Assembly (NCBI GenBank): GCA_015698045.1
Contig: BLAL01000356.1
Coordinates: 1,116,001-1,180,000 of the forward strand
DNA length: 64,000 bases
Direction: 5' to 3'
Origin: Rhizophagus clarus
Lineage: Eukaryota; Glomeromycota; Glomeromycetes; Glomerales; Glomeraceae
Shown piece by piece: positions 48,985 through 60,378 of the stretch. Positions within the stretch are counted from its first letter, which is position 1; the number at the start of each line of letters is the position of its first letter. The notes under the pieces are model-generated. The model made no database searches and was not told where the DNA came from. It saw nothing but the letters and a program-made list of their open reading frames with translations. The translations under genes and the position numbers were made by a program.

Positions 48985-50528
48985 TAACTAGCGGCCACCG
49001 TTGCTTCGCACCGGAATTACCATATATCATAAGCTATATTACCCGGATATTTTGCAAATTCCTGAGGGTTGACCTTCTACTACCGTATAAATAACTCAAA
49101 TTTTTATTATGAATGGAATGTGTTTAAAAGATTGCATAGCAAGTTATGGGGAAAATATATATCGGTTCCTAAATATTCATCATCAACATCAGACTCTTTG
49201 ATGCAATATTGATATTATATATCAATGCAATATTCATTACCAAATCAAGTTACTCATTTCCTGTACATTACAATTTATATTATTTAAAATTTAATATCAA
49301 AATTAAATTTTTTTTATTGTCAAATAAATTAAAAGCCTACACTAATTTCTATACTAAAATCTATGCTAATCTAATTAATCCAATCCAAGAATTTATAAAT
49401 AAACATATAGAAACATAGCAAACGTTTCTATTAAAAATGAAAATAACTGGTAAAGTTTTATAAAGGAACTTACTATTTTTGAGTTTTAATCAAACCTATC
49501 AAATCTACGAAAAAAACAAAAAAAAAATATTAATGTTTCTGTAAAAAAAAAAATAAATAAAGAATGGTAGTTTTACAAAGAAACTTACCATTCCCAAAAT
49601 TTGATACTCCAGGAGATTGGTTCGCTCATTATCTTGTTCATTATACAAATATGTTCACAAAAAACCATTACAAAAATCCACTAATTTATAATGAACCAGA
49701 AAATTCTGGAACCAATGGCCAGCCAATGAAATTTTAGGATCAGGTGTAACCTATTGGTTTTTGTTTACACCTGATTTGTGCGACAGTTTATACCATTTAG
49801 ATACATAATACTCACGAAAATTTTTTGTAGTATGATTTCTTTGTAATATCATCACTATATTTTGATCATTAAGAGATTGATTGAAAGTTAAGCTCTCTGT
49901 TTCGATGATGACTAATTATTTTATGAAATAAGAGTTGTGCTTTTTGTGTGAAATATTTTTTTTTTGATCATCTGAACATTTGAAACATTACAGCAACTAC
50001 GAATTTAGCTACACTTTATAACAATACATTTTTTTTTACTGTAAATTTTAATTGTGATGGTCATTATAACGCTTCGTACGCTCAAAACAGTTCCTGTTAC
50101 CTAGTAATATTCAAGTCAAATTCTTGTTGTCATATTACTATACCTTTAATGTTTTCATTTAATGACATATTATAAGTCTCGTAAATTCTGGTTCATTCAT
50201 TAAAATATTAATAATATGAAGATGACTCGAACCTTTATTGATATTGAACTCTTTAAAAGTTGTAGAACATGAAATAAATATATTATTATTTAAGAAGTCA
50301 GGTAAATCAAAGATGCAAAACTTGACCGTTATTGAATCAATGTTATGATATATTTTGATACATAATGGTTGTATAATTGTTAAAAATCATATTAAAGAAG
50401 GACAAAAAATTAATTATACAAGAACCAAATACATTAATTTCCAAAATTTTTTAGCGGAAATAGCAAAAGTTTGTAAATTATATGAAGTAAGGAATAATGC
50501 TAATTATGACAAATTAAGAGAAATAAGT
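48985..50528. other. AT-rich spacer
   Basis: No gene supported. The plus-strand ORF at 50355-50741 overlaps the secreted-protein gene antisense and is not taken as real. Confidence 0.4.
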
Positions 50529-51005
50529 TTATTCACAAGAACTAGTAACTCCAGAAAATTTACTACAATCTACTACATTAAGAAACCAATCAGATTCAAC
50601 ACCACTCATTTCATAACAAGTATCTTGTTCACCTTCTGCAAAATTAACATACTTATACTCGTGTATTTGAATTTTAAACTTCCCATCTGGGGGGTGGACT
50701 GTTATAATCCATTAATTTACAAGTTCCGGTGCAACCTTTGAGTCCAGTGTCGTAATACACTTGATTTGTATTAGGGTCAAGCACCGTTCCCCAACAGTCG
50801 CTACCAATAGTCAAAGTAGAAAATACCTGTATATGATATGCTACGCATTATTTATATTGACCAAATAGATGAAATTTAATTAGAACATGGAAATATAAAT
50901 ACTTCGCTATAATAGATATTCAAGAGCTTTACCTTCAGCTATATGAGTTGCTAGGAAGAAGATGAGGGAAATGGTTAGGTTGAAAAAAATTTTGGAATAC
51001 TTCAT
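50529..51005 (-). CDS. Small secreted cysteine-containing protein, frame broken at a C6 run
   Basis: Exon 1 51005-50933 encodes MKYSKIFFNLTISLIFFLAT, a clear signal peptide probably cleaved after AEA. Intron GTAAAG..GCGTAG follows, then exon 2 from 50840. The mature part reads YHIQVFSTLTIGSDCWGTVL, GLKGCTGTCKLMDYNSPP and, in the next frame, KFKIQIHEYKYVNFAEGEQ, DTCYEMSG, VVDCSKFSG and SSCE to TAA at 50529. The switch falls in six Cs (GGGGGG at 50689-50694 on the plus strand). Five Cs would give one protein of about 135 residues with six or seven cysteines; as written it stops after WEV. The cause may be an assembly error or a real frameshift. TATA-like DNA lies at 51086-51105. Function unknown; a secreted effector-like protein is a reasonable guess. 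Confidence 0.65.
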
Positions 51006-53256
51006 GGTGAGCGTAACAAAGTATCTTTGCTAATTTACTAGTTTTTAAAAAGTAGTTTTTGTTCTTTACTTCAATCACATAGGTACAGTATATATAAATA
51101 TATAAGTTTTTTACATAATATCGAGGTATTATCTGAACCTTACGTAAAATATGTTAATCATGTGTTCTTCATTTAGTTCTTTTATATGAAATGATTACCG
51201 AAGTGAAAATTTATAAAGATCAGTCAAATCACATGCAAATTTTAAATTCAAAATTTCATTACTATGAAAAATGAATTTAACAATAATAAATAAACTTTAC
51301 TAAAATAGTCTAGCATTATTTTTTTCTTTTTTAGCGTTTTTTTAAACGAATCCATTGATCTACATACGAATCACATGTACAGTATTTTGAATTTGATTGA
51401 TTCATTACAAATTAGGATTTTCCCAAAATTGACTAGTCATCTATGTATATTTTTTTATACTTTTCAATAAATTGTCGTAAATTTACTTTTTATTTATTCG
51501 TATATTTACTGCTATACAAATTTTCATAATAAAAAGTCCCTATGTCGATCAGTTCAATTTCACCGACAATTACTTATCGACAAATCACTTCATCGACAGG
51601 GTCGTTTTATTGACAAGCATTTCACAGACTGTCATTTCACCGCTGCCGTTACAAATTAAAATTCTTTCTATTGGGCTAAATATAATATACTTTTTTTTTT
51701 TTATAAAAAAAAAAAAAAAAAAAAATATTAATATAAGAAGATACAGGAAAAAAAACCTTAAATCATGGAGTCATTAAACATTAATCTTATGCTTATTACT
51801 AATTGGAGGGAACAATTAAAAAAATTATAAATAAATATATAACATGAGATTTAATCTGAAAATATAAATTAATATTTTATATTTTAAGTATATTTTTTTC
51901 ACGTCAAGTTTAAACCTTGTTATTTTCGACTTTTTTTAAAAAAAAAATTGATTATTCATTATTCCAATAAACCAATTTAAGTAAAAAAAAAAAAAAAAAG
52001 AAATTTTGACAAGGGTATTTAAAAAGATTTTTATCTTAAATCAGATGTAAGTGATTCATTATTATTCGGTTCTTTATTATTCCCAAGTTGTCAATTAATG
52101 AACCATATTAATTTTTACCATTCAGTTCGGCTACTTTTGAATCCATACCCATTATAATATCAAAAATGATGTATATACAGATGTCACGTGTGCATGTAAT
52201 TGTGTAAATAACCTTTATTAATTGAAGAAAAACATAAATTATTACTTATACCAAATCAATATTATGTCTGTTATCATTATTTGCGAACAATCAGCAAAAA
52301 AGAACTTTTAGCGCATATTAAATTTATAAAATGTTCCATCTTTAATGTGGATTTAAAGCAACATTCGCGCAATGTTTAAATCGAGGAACATATGCGATAT
52401 TTTATATGGAGGAAAACTCTTCGGATGAATACTTATCAAAAGCTAAGTTAAATTATCCATTTATTATACAAAGTTTCGTATGTAGTTTACGTGATTTTTA
52501 AGTTTAAATCTAGCCATAGAAATCAGATTATTCGGTTATTAAAAGAAGGATTATGAATTATAAGCAAAACTTTCGATGAAATAAATAATGTTAAAAGAAT
52601 TAGCAAACACGCAAAGTTGTCACTTAAAATTTTATTATGATAATTTAACTTACTGTATATATACTACGCTTTAAAATAAACTATTATCTATAAAATCTGT
52701 AAATTAACACAAATCCATCAACAAACCAATCAAATTATTCGTATCACAAAATATTATTATTAAAGTATGCCTTATTTTGCAATGCTTATTTTTACAGCAT
52801 TTTTAGATTTTGGGAAAATTTAACTCGTAAAGCAGCAGGTCGCTTCATGCATATGAAAGGCGAAGATGTTTCTGAAAAAGTAACTTTTCGTTAGTTTTAT
52901 CTGCTTCTTTGATTCATTTAGATCTAGTAACACTACAATTTCTAGGCAATCTGTATATATACATGTATATATTTTTTAAAAAAAGTATATTTGAAACACC
53001 GATATATTGGTCATGTGGTTATCAATCAAATGATAGCGTTAACCAAATGAAGGCTAATAAGTGTTTATTGAGTAAGCAGGAATTACAAATTATTCAAACA
53101 CAAAATAATAAAACTACGACGATATACAACAGTATGATACTATTTAATATTTATACAAATAAATACAATATATATAACAATAAATATATTATGTTTATGA
53201 TAAAATAATTACAATTTCAATCAAATTCGAAGTCGTTTCCTACATATGACCGTCGT
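51006..53256. other. AT-rich spacer with A and T tracts
   Basis: Long T and A runs at 51690-51725 can form a hairpin. A GTCGA/CGACA-rich patch at 51545-51650 looks repeat-derived. A 29-codon protein-like stretch at 52808-52894 (DFWENLTRKAAGRFMHMKGE) is the only coding-like sequence; too short to name. Confidence 0.4.
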
Positions 53257-54600
53257 TTACATTATGGAGCATTGATTTGTAGGCTTAAGAGGTATGTCTG
53301 TTACTTCAGAAGTAATAATGACAACTGGTTTAGTGATAACTTTGACGTTTATTGGATTCATTTTTAGATTTTTTAGTTAACGTTTCGTTTTGTGTTTGAA
53401 GAGATTTTACAAAAAATTATTTATTTTCTTGTAATTAGTTTTATTTTTCGTTCTTTGAATTCGATGAAAGAAGGAACAAAGATAAATCGAGGTATATTTA
53501 TAACAAATTGAGACAAAAAAAAATTTTTTTAAAAAAAAAATAATTGTTAAAATCACATTATATTAACAATAACTCTTTATATCATGATTAACCTTTTTAA
53601 GGTTTCATAATTTGAAATCATCAATAAAAATAATCAAATTTTTTTTTTTTTTTATATATATATTTTATTATTATCTTTCGCTTAAATAATTCGATTATTT
53701 AACAATAGTAATGTCGCATATCACAATCAGATAATATGTTGCTTTTTATTATCCATATTTGAACATTATTTGTTTGTGCAACGAACTTTGGTAACGTAAC
53801 ACCTTTGTTGATGACTTATGCGGTATGATAAATAATGATCGATCGGGATTTAAAAAGATCATTAGTGAGAACGTTTTGGGTAAAATTATTTATTTTATTA
53901 TTTTTACAAGTTAAACAATATTAAACTAAAAAAAATTAATCTCGCTTCACAATCTCTATATGATGTTGGCAAATGACAATCCTTTGGAATAATTCATAAA
54001 TTAAATAATATCAAGATAAAGAAAAAAAAATTCGTTAATATTGTTATTATTGTCGCTATCCCCAGTTTACCACATGATGCTGATAACCGTTATTTTTATA
54101 ATTACAGCAATCATATATTCGTAATTTGAATAATATTAAGATAAAAAAAAGGAAACAATATTATGTGTGTGAATTTTTAATAATTAGAAAATGCACGAGT
54201 TAGATATTAAACAATAAACGTAAAACGATTAATAAATGAATATCTAAAATTAGTCTTATTACCTTGAATCGAATGTTGCAAACAAATTCCATGACTTATT
54301 TTTGTGATACAAAATTAGGGTGACTGTCTGCCTGTTATTTTAAGTTTATAGGCGTGACCTGCTAGATTCAAACATGTTATAGGTTACGTGATCACATGTG
54401 CGCAAAGACAGAGACTTTGTCTGTTCTATTCTTGTAATTCTGTAAAGCGTATCATTTTCTATTGAAATTATAAATTTATCGATCGGCCAAATTGACCAAT
54501 TAGCTTGGCCGCGGTCAAATGCTAACACTGATTTAACGAGTACCATCAATAATTTCTTCTCGTTTACCATTAATTATATTAACCGTTAGTCAAAATTAGT
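53090..54600 (-). repeat. Direct repeat unit 1 (CaaX peptide locus)
   Basis: First of three related segments. It shares with unit 2 (from ~55460) and unit 3 (from ~58240) a CAGTATGATACTAT-like left part, the peptide gene, its upstream block, GAAGGAA(C/T)AAAGATAAAT, and clusters of TCTCCCCA/CATATGATATTGACAATC-type words. With unit 3 it also shares the AAATGC..AAACGATTAAT block near 54190-54300 and 59560-59640. Confidence 0.65.
53257..53361 (-). CDS. 34-residue peptide with C-terminal CaaX box, copy 1
   Basis: ATG 53361 to TAA 53257. It begins MNPINVKVITKPVVI and ends KPTNQCSIM. Cys-Ser-Ile-Met at the extreme C-terminus is a CaaX box; Met in the last position favours farnesylation. It differs from copy 2 at five positions (K4I, N7K, I17T, E22D, K23I) with no indel. 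Size, hydrophilic/hydrophobic mix and CaaX ending match the precursors of fungal lipopeptide mating pheromones (a-factor type), matured by prenylation, C-terminal trimming and methylation. That role is an inference from form only; short prenylated peptides can have other roles. This is far below usual gene-calling length, so the evidence is mainly conservation across three copies. Confidence 0.65.
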   Translation of the reverse strand: MNPINVKVITKPVVIITSEVTDIPLKPTNQCSIM

Positions 54601-55742
54601 ATATTTTGTAGAAAAAGATTGCTGCAGTTATCATATTGTGAAGAAAGAAGTTATTTCTACTGTCAAATCGGCAAAGTTAGAATTCTGCTGAAGAATAATT
54701 AATTTATGAGTAAGTCAAATGATATCTAATTAACATTTTTAGGTGATTGTTTTCTAGCTTTAAATTAGTGGTTTTATATTTCACTTTTATTTAAAAATTT
54801 GGTAAGCCTTTGAAACTAACTTTGCTATTAAGTTTTTTTCTGGTTGCTTAATTCTAGTTAATAAAAACTATTTGTCAGGTTATTATCGCTAATCACCAGC
54901 AGTTGCTTGTCTTGAATTTGTGATAATGTTTCAGGCTGGCAGTTGTTTATTGCAAGTTTTGTCTCTATCTTTAGCTAAACAAATTGTGATCAAATTTTTT
55001 TTTAAAAAAAAAAACAACTGATTTACTGTGAATTTACAAGATATTTGGGATTTTTTTTTTTTTTTTTTACTAGAAATTAAAAATCAAACAGGTTAACAGA
55101 AAATATTCTATGACGCGTTAATTTACTTTATATCTAAAAATACAGATGAACTTAAGTACACATTCGAATCTGACTATATAGTATTTTTACAGCAACAGGT
55201 AAGAAAATTGTTCAAGATATTATTTTAGCAATTATTAGTAGCAAATTACACAGATATAACTTGGAAGAGCTTTATTATGTAGTAGTATGTATTGTTTTTA
55301 TCGAATATTCAATCATAATACAACAGTATTTTTCGTTAGTTTCTTTTTACTACCATTAAATAGTTAAATTTTATTTAAGCGAGAGAACAAGATTTACATT
55401 CGGATAAGCAGTAATTATAAATTACTTCCACAAATTTATATAAAAAAAAAAATCAATATATTTTTTATTTAGATAATAAAATAAAAAAAATAAAATTATC
55501 TGATATTTGATATATGTATGATACTATTATACGATATATATAAGAATAAAGATACTGTACAAAAAATAAACGCTATACATAAAAGTAAATACACTATTAT
55601 ACATAAATATCAATTCATTATACTATTTGTTTGTAACAATTTGAATAGATAGATCGTTAGCTTTCGTTTAAAGTTAGTACTGGGTCCGAGACCAAATTAA
55701 ATCCAATAAGAAGTGATTCCATCCCGTACATATGACCGTCAT
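53362..55742. other. Upstream region of CaaX copy 1 and spacer
   Basis: The block immediately upstream of the copy-1 start (53362-53510) is conserved in all three units and should hold the promoter. The rest is AT-rich with short internal repeats. A minus-strand ORF at 54346-54570 is not matched by an intact frame in the other units. Confidence 0.45.
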
Positions 55743-56860
55743 TTACATTATAGAGCATTGATTTGTAGGTTTAAGAGGTTTTTCTGTTACTTCAGAAATA
55801 ATAATGACAACTGGTTTGGTGATAACGTTGACGTTTTTTGGATTCATTTTAGATTTTTAATTAACGTTTCGTTTTGTGTTTGAAGAGATTTTATAAAAAA
55901 ATTATTTAATTTCTTGGAATTAGTTTTATTTTTTCGCTCTATGAAACAAATTATTTGATGGAAGAAGGAATTAAAGATAAATTGAAGTATATTTATAACA
56001 AATTGAAACAAAACTAAAAAAAAAAAATTAATAATTGTTAAATAATTGATTGTCCATTTTATAACCCTTTATATCATAATTATCCTCCCTTAATGTTTCG
56101 AAATTTGAAAGATAATAAATCAATCTTTTTGGTAAATGATATTCCATCATATTATATATTTAATTCAATAAGTAATGAATTATTAACAATAGTAATGTAT
56201 CATATAACATTGGCTTGCTTTTTATATATATTTGGTTTTCTTATTAGCCATATTTGAATATTAAGGTTACTCAACGATCAAAAATTTCAACGTAACACTG
56301 TTCGTTTATGACTATCATTCAATATTTTGATCAGATCATCATTCGTACTTAAGAACGAACATCCCCATTTTTTTTTTTAAAAAAAAAAATCATTACTAAA
56401 AACAAATTTATTACTATTATTGCGCTTCTCATATGATATTGACAATCTTGAATTTATCTACAGTATTATTTTTATAAATTAAACAATATTAAAAAAAAAA
56501 AAAATAATAATATTTTTTATTATTATCGTTTTCTCCCCAAATGATGTTGGGTGTTATCATCATAAATTAATTAAGCTAAAAAAAGAACTAACAATATTTA
56601 TTTATATCGTTCTCTCCCCACATTCCCAACATGATTTTGACAATCACGAATTCAATTATTTTTATAAAATGAATAATATTAAGATATAGAATGCAATCAT
56701 TAATATTATTACTACTGGCCGCCACAGGTGCCAAATCTGTATTACGCCCTGATAACCATGATCTTTCTTTTACCTCAAAAAAAATTGAACGATACTTTTT
56801 TAAGCTTAAGCGAGAGCACAAGATTGAATCATTTATTGAATTAGCAGGAATTGTAATTAT
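55460..56860 (-). repeat. Direct repeat unit 2 (CaaX peptide locus)
   Basis: Second unit. The peptide start codon lies 2486 bases from that of copy 1. Internal short repeats at 56420, 56535 and 56600 carry variants of TCTCCCCA..ATGATxTTGACAATC. Confidence 0.65.
55743..55847 (-). CDS. 34-residue peptide with C-terminal CaaX box, copy 2
   Basis: ATG 55847 to TAA 55743. It begins MNPKNVNVITKPVVI, contains SEVTEKPLK and ends KPTNQCSIM. Same length, start, stop and CaaX box as copies 1 and 3. This copy is closest to the apparent consensus. Conservation of frame and of the C-terminal TNQCS(I/V)M while the flanks diverge is what marks the ORF as a gene. About 35 bases upstream the three copies share CAAAACGAAACGTTAA or a close variant. 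Confidence 0.7.
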   Translation of the reverse strand: MNPKNVNVITKPVVIIISEVTEKPLKPTNQCSIM

Positions 56861-58239
56861 AAACTAACGAAAACCCCTTGTACTTGGCCTTGTACTTAGG
56901 GGATCTTTTAATTCCGAATTCTTCTTTATTTGGTTAAGCGTTCAATTATAATTTTTGTTCACGTGATCAATAATTAGTCATCGGAAAAATAGAACTATGC
57001 CGTAGATTTTCCGTAGTAACTGTAGGCTATGCTGTAGTAGAACCTCGAGATTTCCTAATGATTTGAAACTCAAAATATTGGCTGAAAGTGAAATCATTAC
57101 CGATTACAGACAGTAAACCGTTCTCGTGGCAATACAATTTTACTTTTTATAATATATATTACAGATTGGCTAGAAATTACTTTTAGACTAATGCCCAATT
57201 GTGCATTATCCTAGCCTCCTAGATAATTTCGCTCGAAAACTTTATTTATTTATTTATTTATTTATTTTTAAAAATATATATATATATATATGTATACTTT
57301 AAATTTTGCTTCGTAGGAAACCGGTTCCGATTTCGAAGAGGATCCTGTCTAAGAAACATCAAAAGCGATGAATAATAAATAAAGTGATATGAACTCCCAT
57401 ACTCGTCAAAACGAATCAAGTAGTGTAAAATAACAAAATACGTTTTTTTGAATACGATGTAAAATTGTCATAAACTTCCTTCTCGTTGTTGACCAGCTAA
57501 TCGGACAGGGTAAAGGCTCCCATTTGGTCATATTTTAAAACTTAGCCCGGCATACCCCGTTTTTAAATAATAGTTTAATTCACGTGGCTATATCGCAGCG
57601 AGTACTTTTTTAACAGAAGTAGAAGGTCATATTTTTTTGACATAATAATTGCACTTGTAGTAATATTAAGTATTAACTATATGTGTGATATGATGTTTTA
57701 AACTCTATCCAATAGTTTTTGAAAGTTTATTTATTTAAACTTGTATTAGACTCATTAAATAATACTTTTTTCTTTCTCTTCAATTAATGTAATTTTTAAG
57801 GTTTCAAAAAGATAGAAAAATTTATTAACCGGATTTAAAATGGGATAATTGATTAAAAATGATATAGATTTACGATTTTCAGAAATAATTTTCACAAAAA
57901 TCGAATAGAATTCGTTTAAATTTAGATTATCTGTCATAGTTAGATTATATATTACAAAATTTTTTCATTATTGACCGAAGTGATTGTGTGGGTTATACCG
58001 ACCGGGGAGACTGTATAGCTCGATTTAGGGTAAGAATGATGAAGTTACTTCATTGTTGCGTTTTGGGTAAGGATAGACTAATTTTAGTTATAATTAATCG
58101 TTTTATGTTTAATTTGTGGCTCGTGCATTGGCTATATTTGAATCAAGTAAAATATAATACTTATTAAAATTAACATTATCTTAATTTTTTTTATGATTAT
58201 CAGTTATACGGATTATTCAAACATAAATTTATATAAACA
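56861..58239. other. Spacer between CaaX units 2 and 3
   Basis: No gene supported. A TTTA/TA microsatellite lies at 57241-57292. A minus-strand ORF at 57755-57937 has no recognisable features. Confidence 0.4.
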
Positions 58240-59830
58240 ATAAAAAAGGAACGATAGATTTTTTATTTAGACAAAAAAGATATTTGATATACAGTATGAT
58301 ACTATTAATACAATATCTGATATACATAAAAATAAATACATCATATTGTTTGTGTATGATGAAATGACTATTAACACCGGTCAATTTCAGACCAATCAAA
58401 AGTCGTTTCCTGTGCATGTGACCATCGTTTACATTACAGAACATTGATTTGTAGGTTTAAGAGGTTTTTCTGTTACTTCAGAAATAATAATGACAACGGG
58501 TTTAGCAATAATGCTGACGTTTTTTGGATTCATTTTAGATTTTTTGTTGACGACTGGTTTTGTGTTTGAAGAGATTTTATAAAAAATTATTTAATTTCTT
58601 GTAATTAGTTTTATTTTTCATTCTTTGAAATTAATTATTCGATGAAAGAAGGAACAAAGATAAATTGTGTCATATTTACAACAAATTGAGACCAAAAAGA
58701 ATTTTTTCTTAATAATAATAATAATAATAATAATTAATGTTTCAAAATTTGAAATTATATTTGGGTAGATAATAAACAAAATTTTTTTTCGTAATTATAT
58801 ATTTATATTAATAATAGTAATGTCGGTACTTTCATAGAACATATATTACCGTTTACATTATTATTTTTTTATATTAAGGTTCGAAAGTTCGAATATAACA
58901 ATAATATGCAAGTGATTGTGTAATGAATTAACACTTTGTTTATTACTATGCAATATTTGGATATATTGATCATTTAGATAACATCTTTTTTTTTTTTTTT
59001 TATAAAAAAAAAAAAATCAAGTTGTCAGAACAATAATAAATTAATTATCATTATTTCGCTCTTCATATGATATTGATAATCTTGAATCCATTTATTTTAC
59101 AAATGAACAATATTTTATTTTATATTATTTTTTTTTTATTTTTATCTTTCTCTCCCCAAACGATGTTATCAATCAAGAATTCAATTATTTCAGTAAAATT
59201 AAATAATATTAAAAAAATTTTTTTTTTTTTTTTACATTATTTATTTTTATCGTTCTCTCTTCATATTTTCTACATGATATTGACAATTCATGAATTTATA
59301 AAAAATATTAAGACTGATAAAGAAAATTATTATTGTTAATATATTACTATTGTCGCGAGAATTTACGTATTGTTTATACCGGGTTCGATTGATCAGCAAG
59401 GAATTTTTTTTTGTAAATCATCCGGATTCATGTTTTCTGCCGTTATCACATGGAATCTGGGCTAATTCTACGTCGGATCCAATGGGGACCTGGGGCGAAA
59501 ATTGATATAACCCATTATTTCATTTCAATCAATTAAAAAAATAGCTTTGATTTAAAGTGTAATGGTAAATGCGCAAGTCGAATATTAAACACAAAACGAT
59601 TAATTAATAAAATTAGACATCATTTCAAATAAATTCTATGATAAAATTTACATAGCCAAGATCATTGATCCCGCGTGAGCACAAATGAAACGTAAAAGTT
59701 CTCCGTTCCGTCTCGGACTTTATTAAAATATCAAGAGAAATTGGTCGGATTCTATTCAATTTTTGTAATAAAATCATCTTAATCTTACGATTACCCCATA
59801 TTAAATCCAATTAAAGCAACAACTTTTTTT
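58240..59830 (-). repeat. Direct repeat unit 3 (CaaX peptide locus)
   Basis: Third unit. The peptide start codon lies 2686 bases from that of copy 2. It is related to unit 1 beyond the peptide gene up to about 59830. Confidence 0.65.
58429..58533 (-). CDS. 34-residue peptide with C-terminal CaaX box, copy 3
   Basis: ATG 58533 to TAA 58429. It begins MNPKNVSIIAKPVVI and ends KPTNQCSVM. Relative to copy 2 it carries N7S, V8I, T10A and I33V, all conservative, and keeps a valid CaaX box. Several further differences are silent, for example TGC to TGT at the prenylated cysteine. This supports selection on the protein. Confidence 0.7.
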   Translation of the reverse strand: MNPKNVSIIAKPVVIIISEVTEKPLKPTNQCSVM

Positions 59831-60378
59831 TTTTATAAATCGCTTAAAATTTAAAAATTTTAAAAAATCGGTTTATTGGGTTATTCTACCTTGTTACACA
59901 ATCTTAAAAAATTACATTGATTGAAGGCTCTTAAATAATTATTTAATGAATGTATCATATGTTAAAAAATTTTTAATTATTATTAAAAAGAAAAAATAAT
60001 CAAAATTGCAGAATCAAAGATTTTATAAACTATGACGGATGGCATTGAAAAAAAAAATATACAGATTCACAAAATTTACTATGATTTTGATATTTTTAAC
60101 AATATATTTTATTCTCGAAAAAAAGATCTTTGTTAAGATTTTTTATTTTGTTTTAAAAACATTTCAAGGCTAATATCCTTAAAAAGTTATAGCTAAAATA
60201 AAAACTATTTTAAAAATATATTTTTAATACAGTACATGTACCGTATATAAAATAAATAAATAAATAAAAAATAAATAAATAATAATAAACATATATACAC
60301 AGTGTGTGCATACATATTTAATTTATTTAATTGCAAAGATTAAAAGTATTGCAAGATTGAAAGTTTTAAGAAAAGAAT
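59831..60378. other. AT-rich spacer
   Basis: No gene. AAAT microsatellite at 60249-60290, just downstream of the secreted repeat protein. Confidence 0.4.

Noticed and set aside
50355-50741. 128-codon plus-strand ORF
   Set aside because: Antisense to the better supported secreted-protein gene; no domain or signal.
54346-54570. 74-codon ORF in CaaX unit 1
   Set aside because: The matching region of unit 3 shares DNA words but not the reading frame, so coding is unlikely.
58229-58444. 71-codon minus-strand ORF overlapping CaaX copy 3
   Set aside because: Out of frame with the peptide and not conserved in the other two units.
59365-59400. GGGTTCGATTG resembling a tRNA T-arm
   Set aside because: No acceptor stem, D-arm or anticodon arm could be folded around it.
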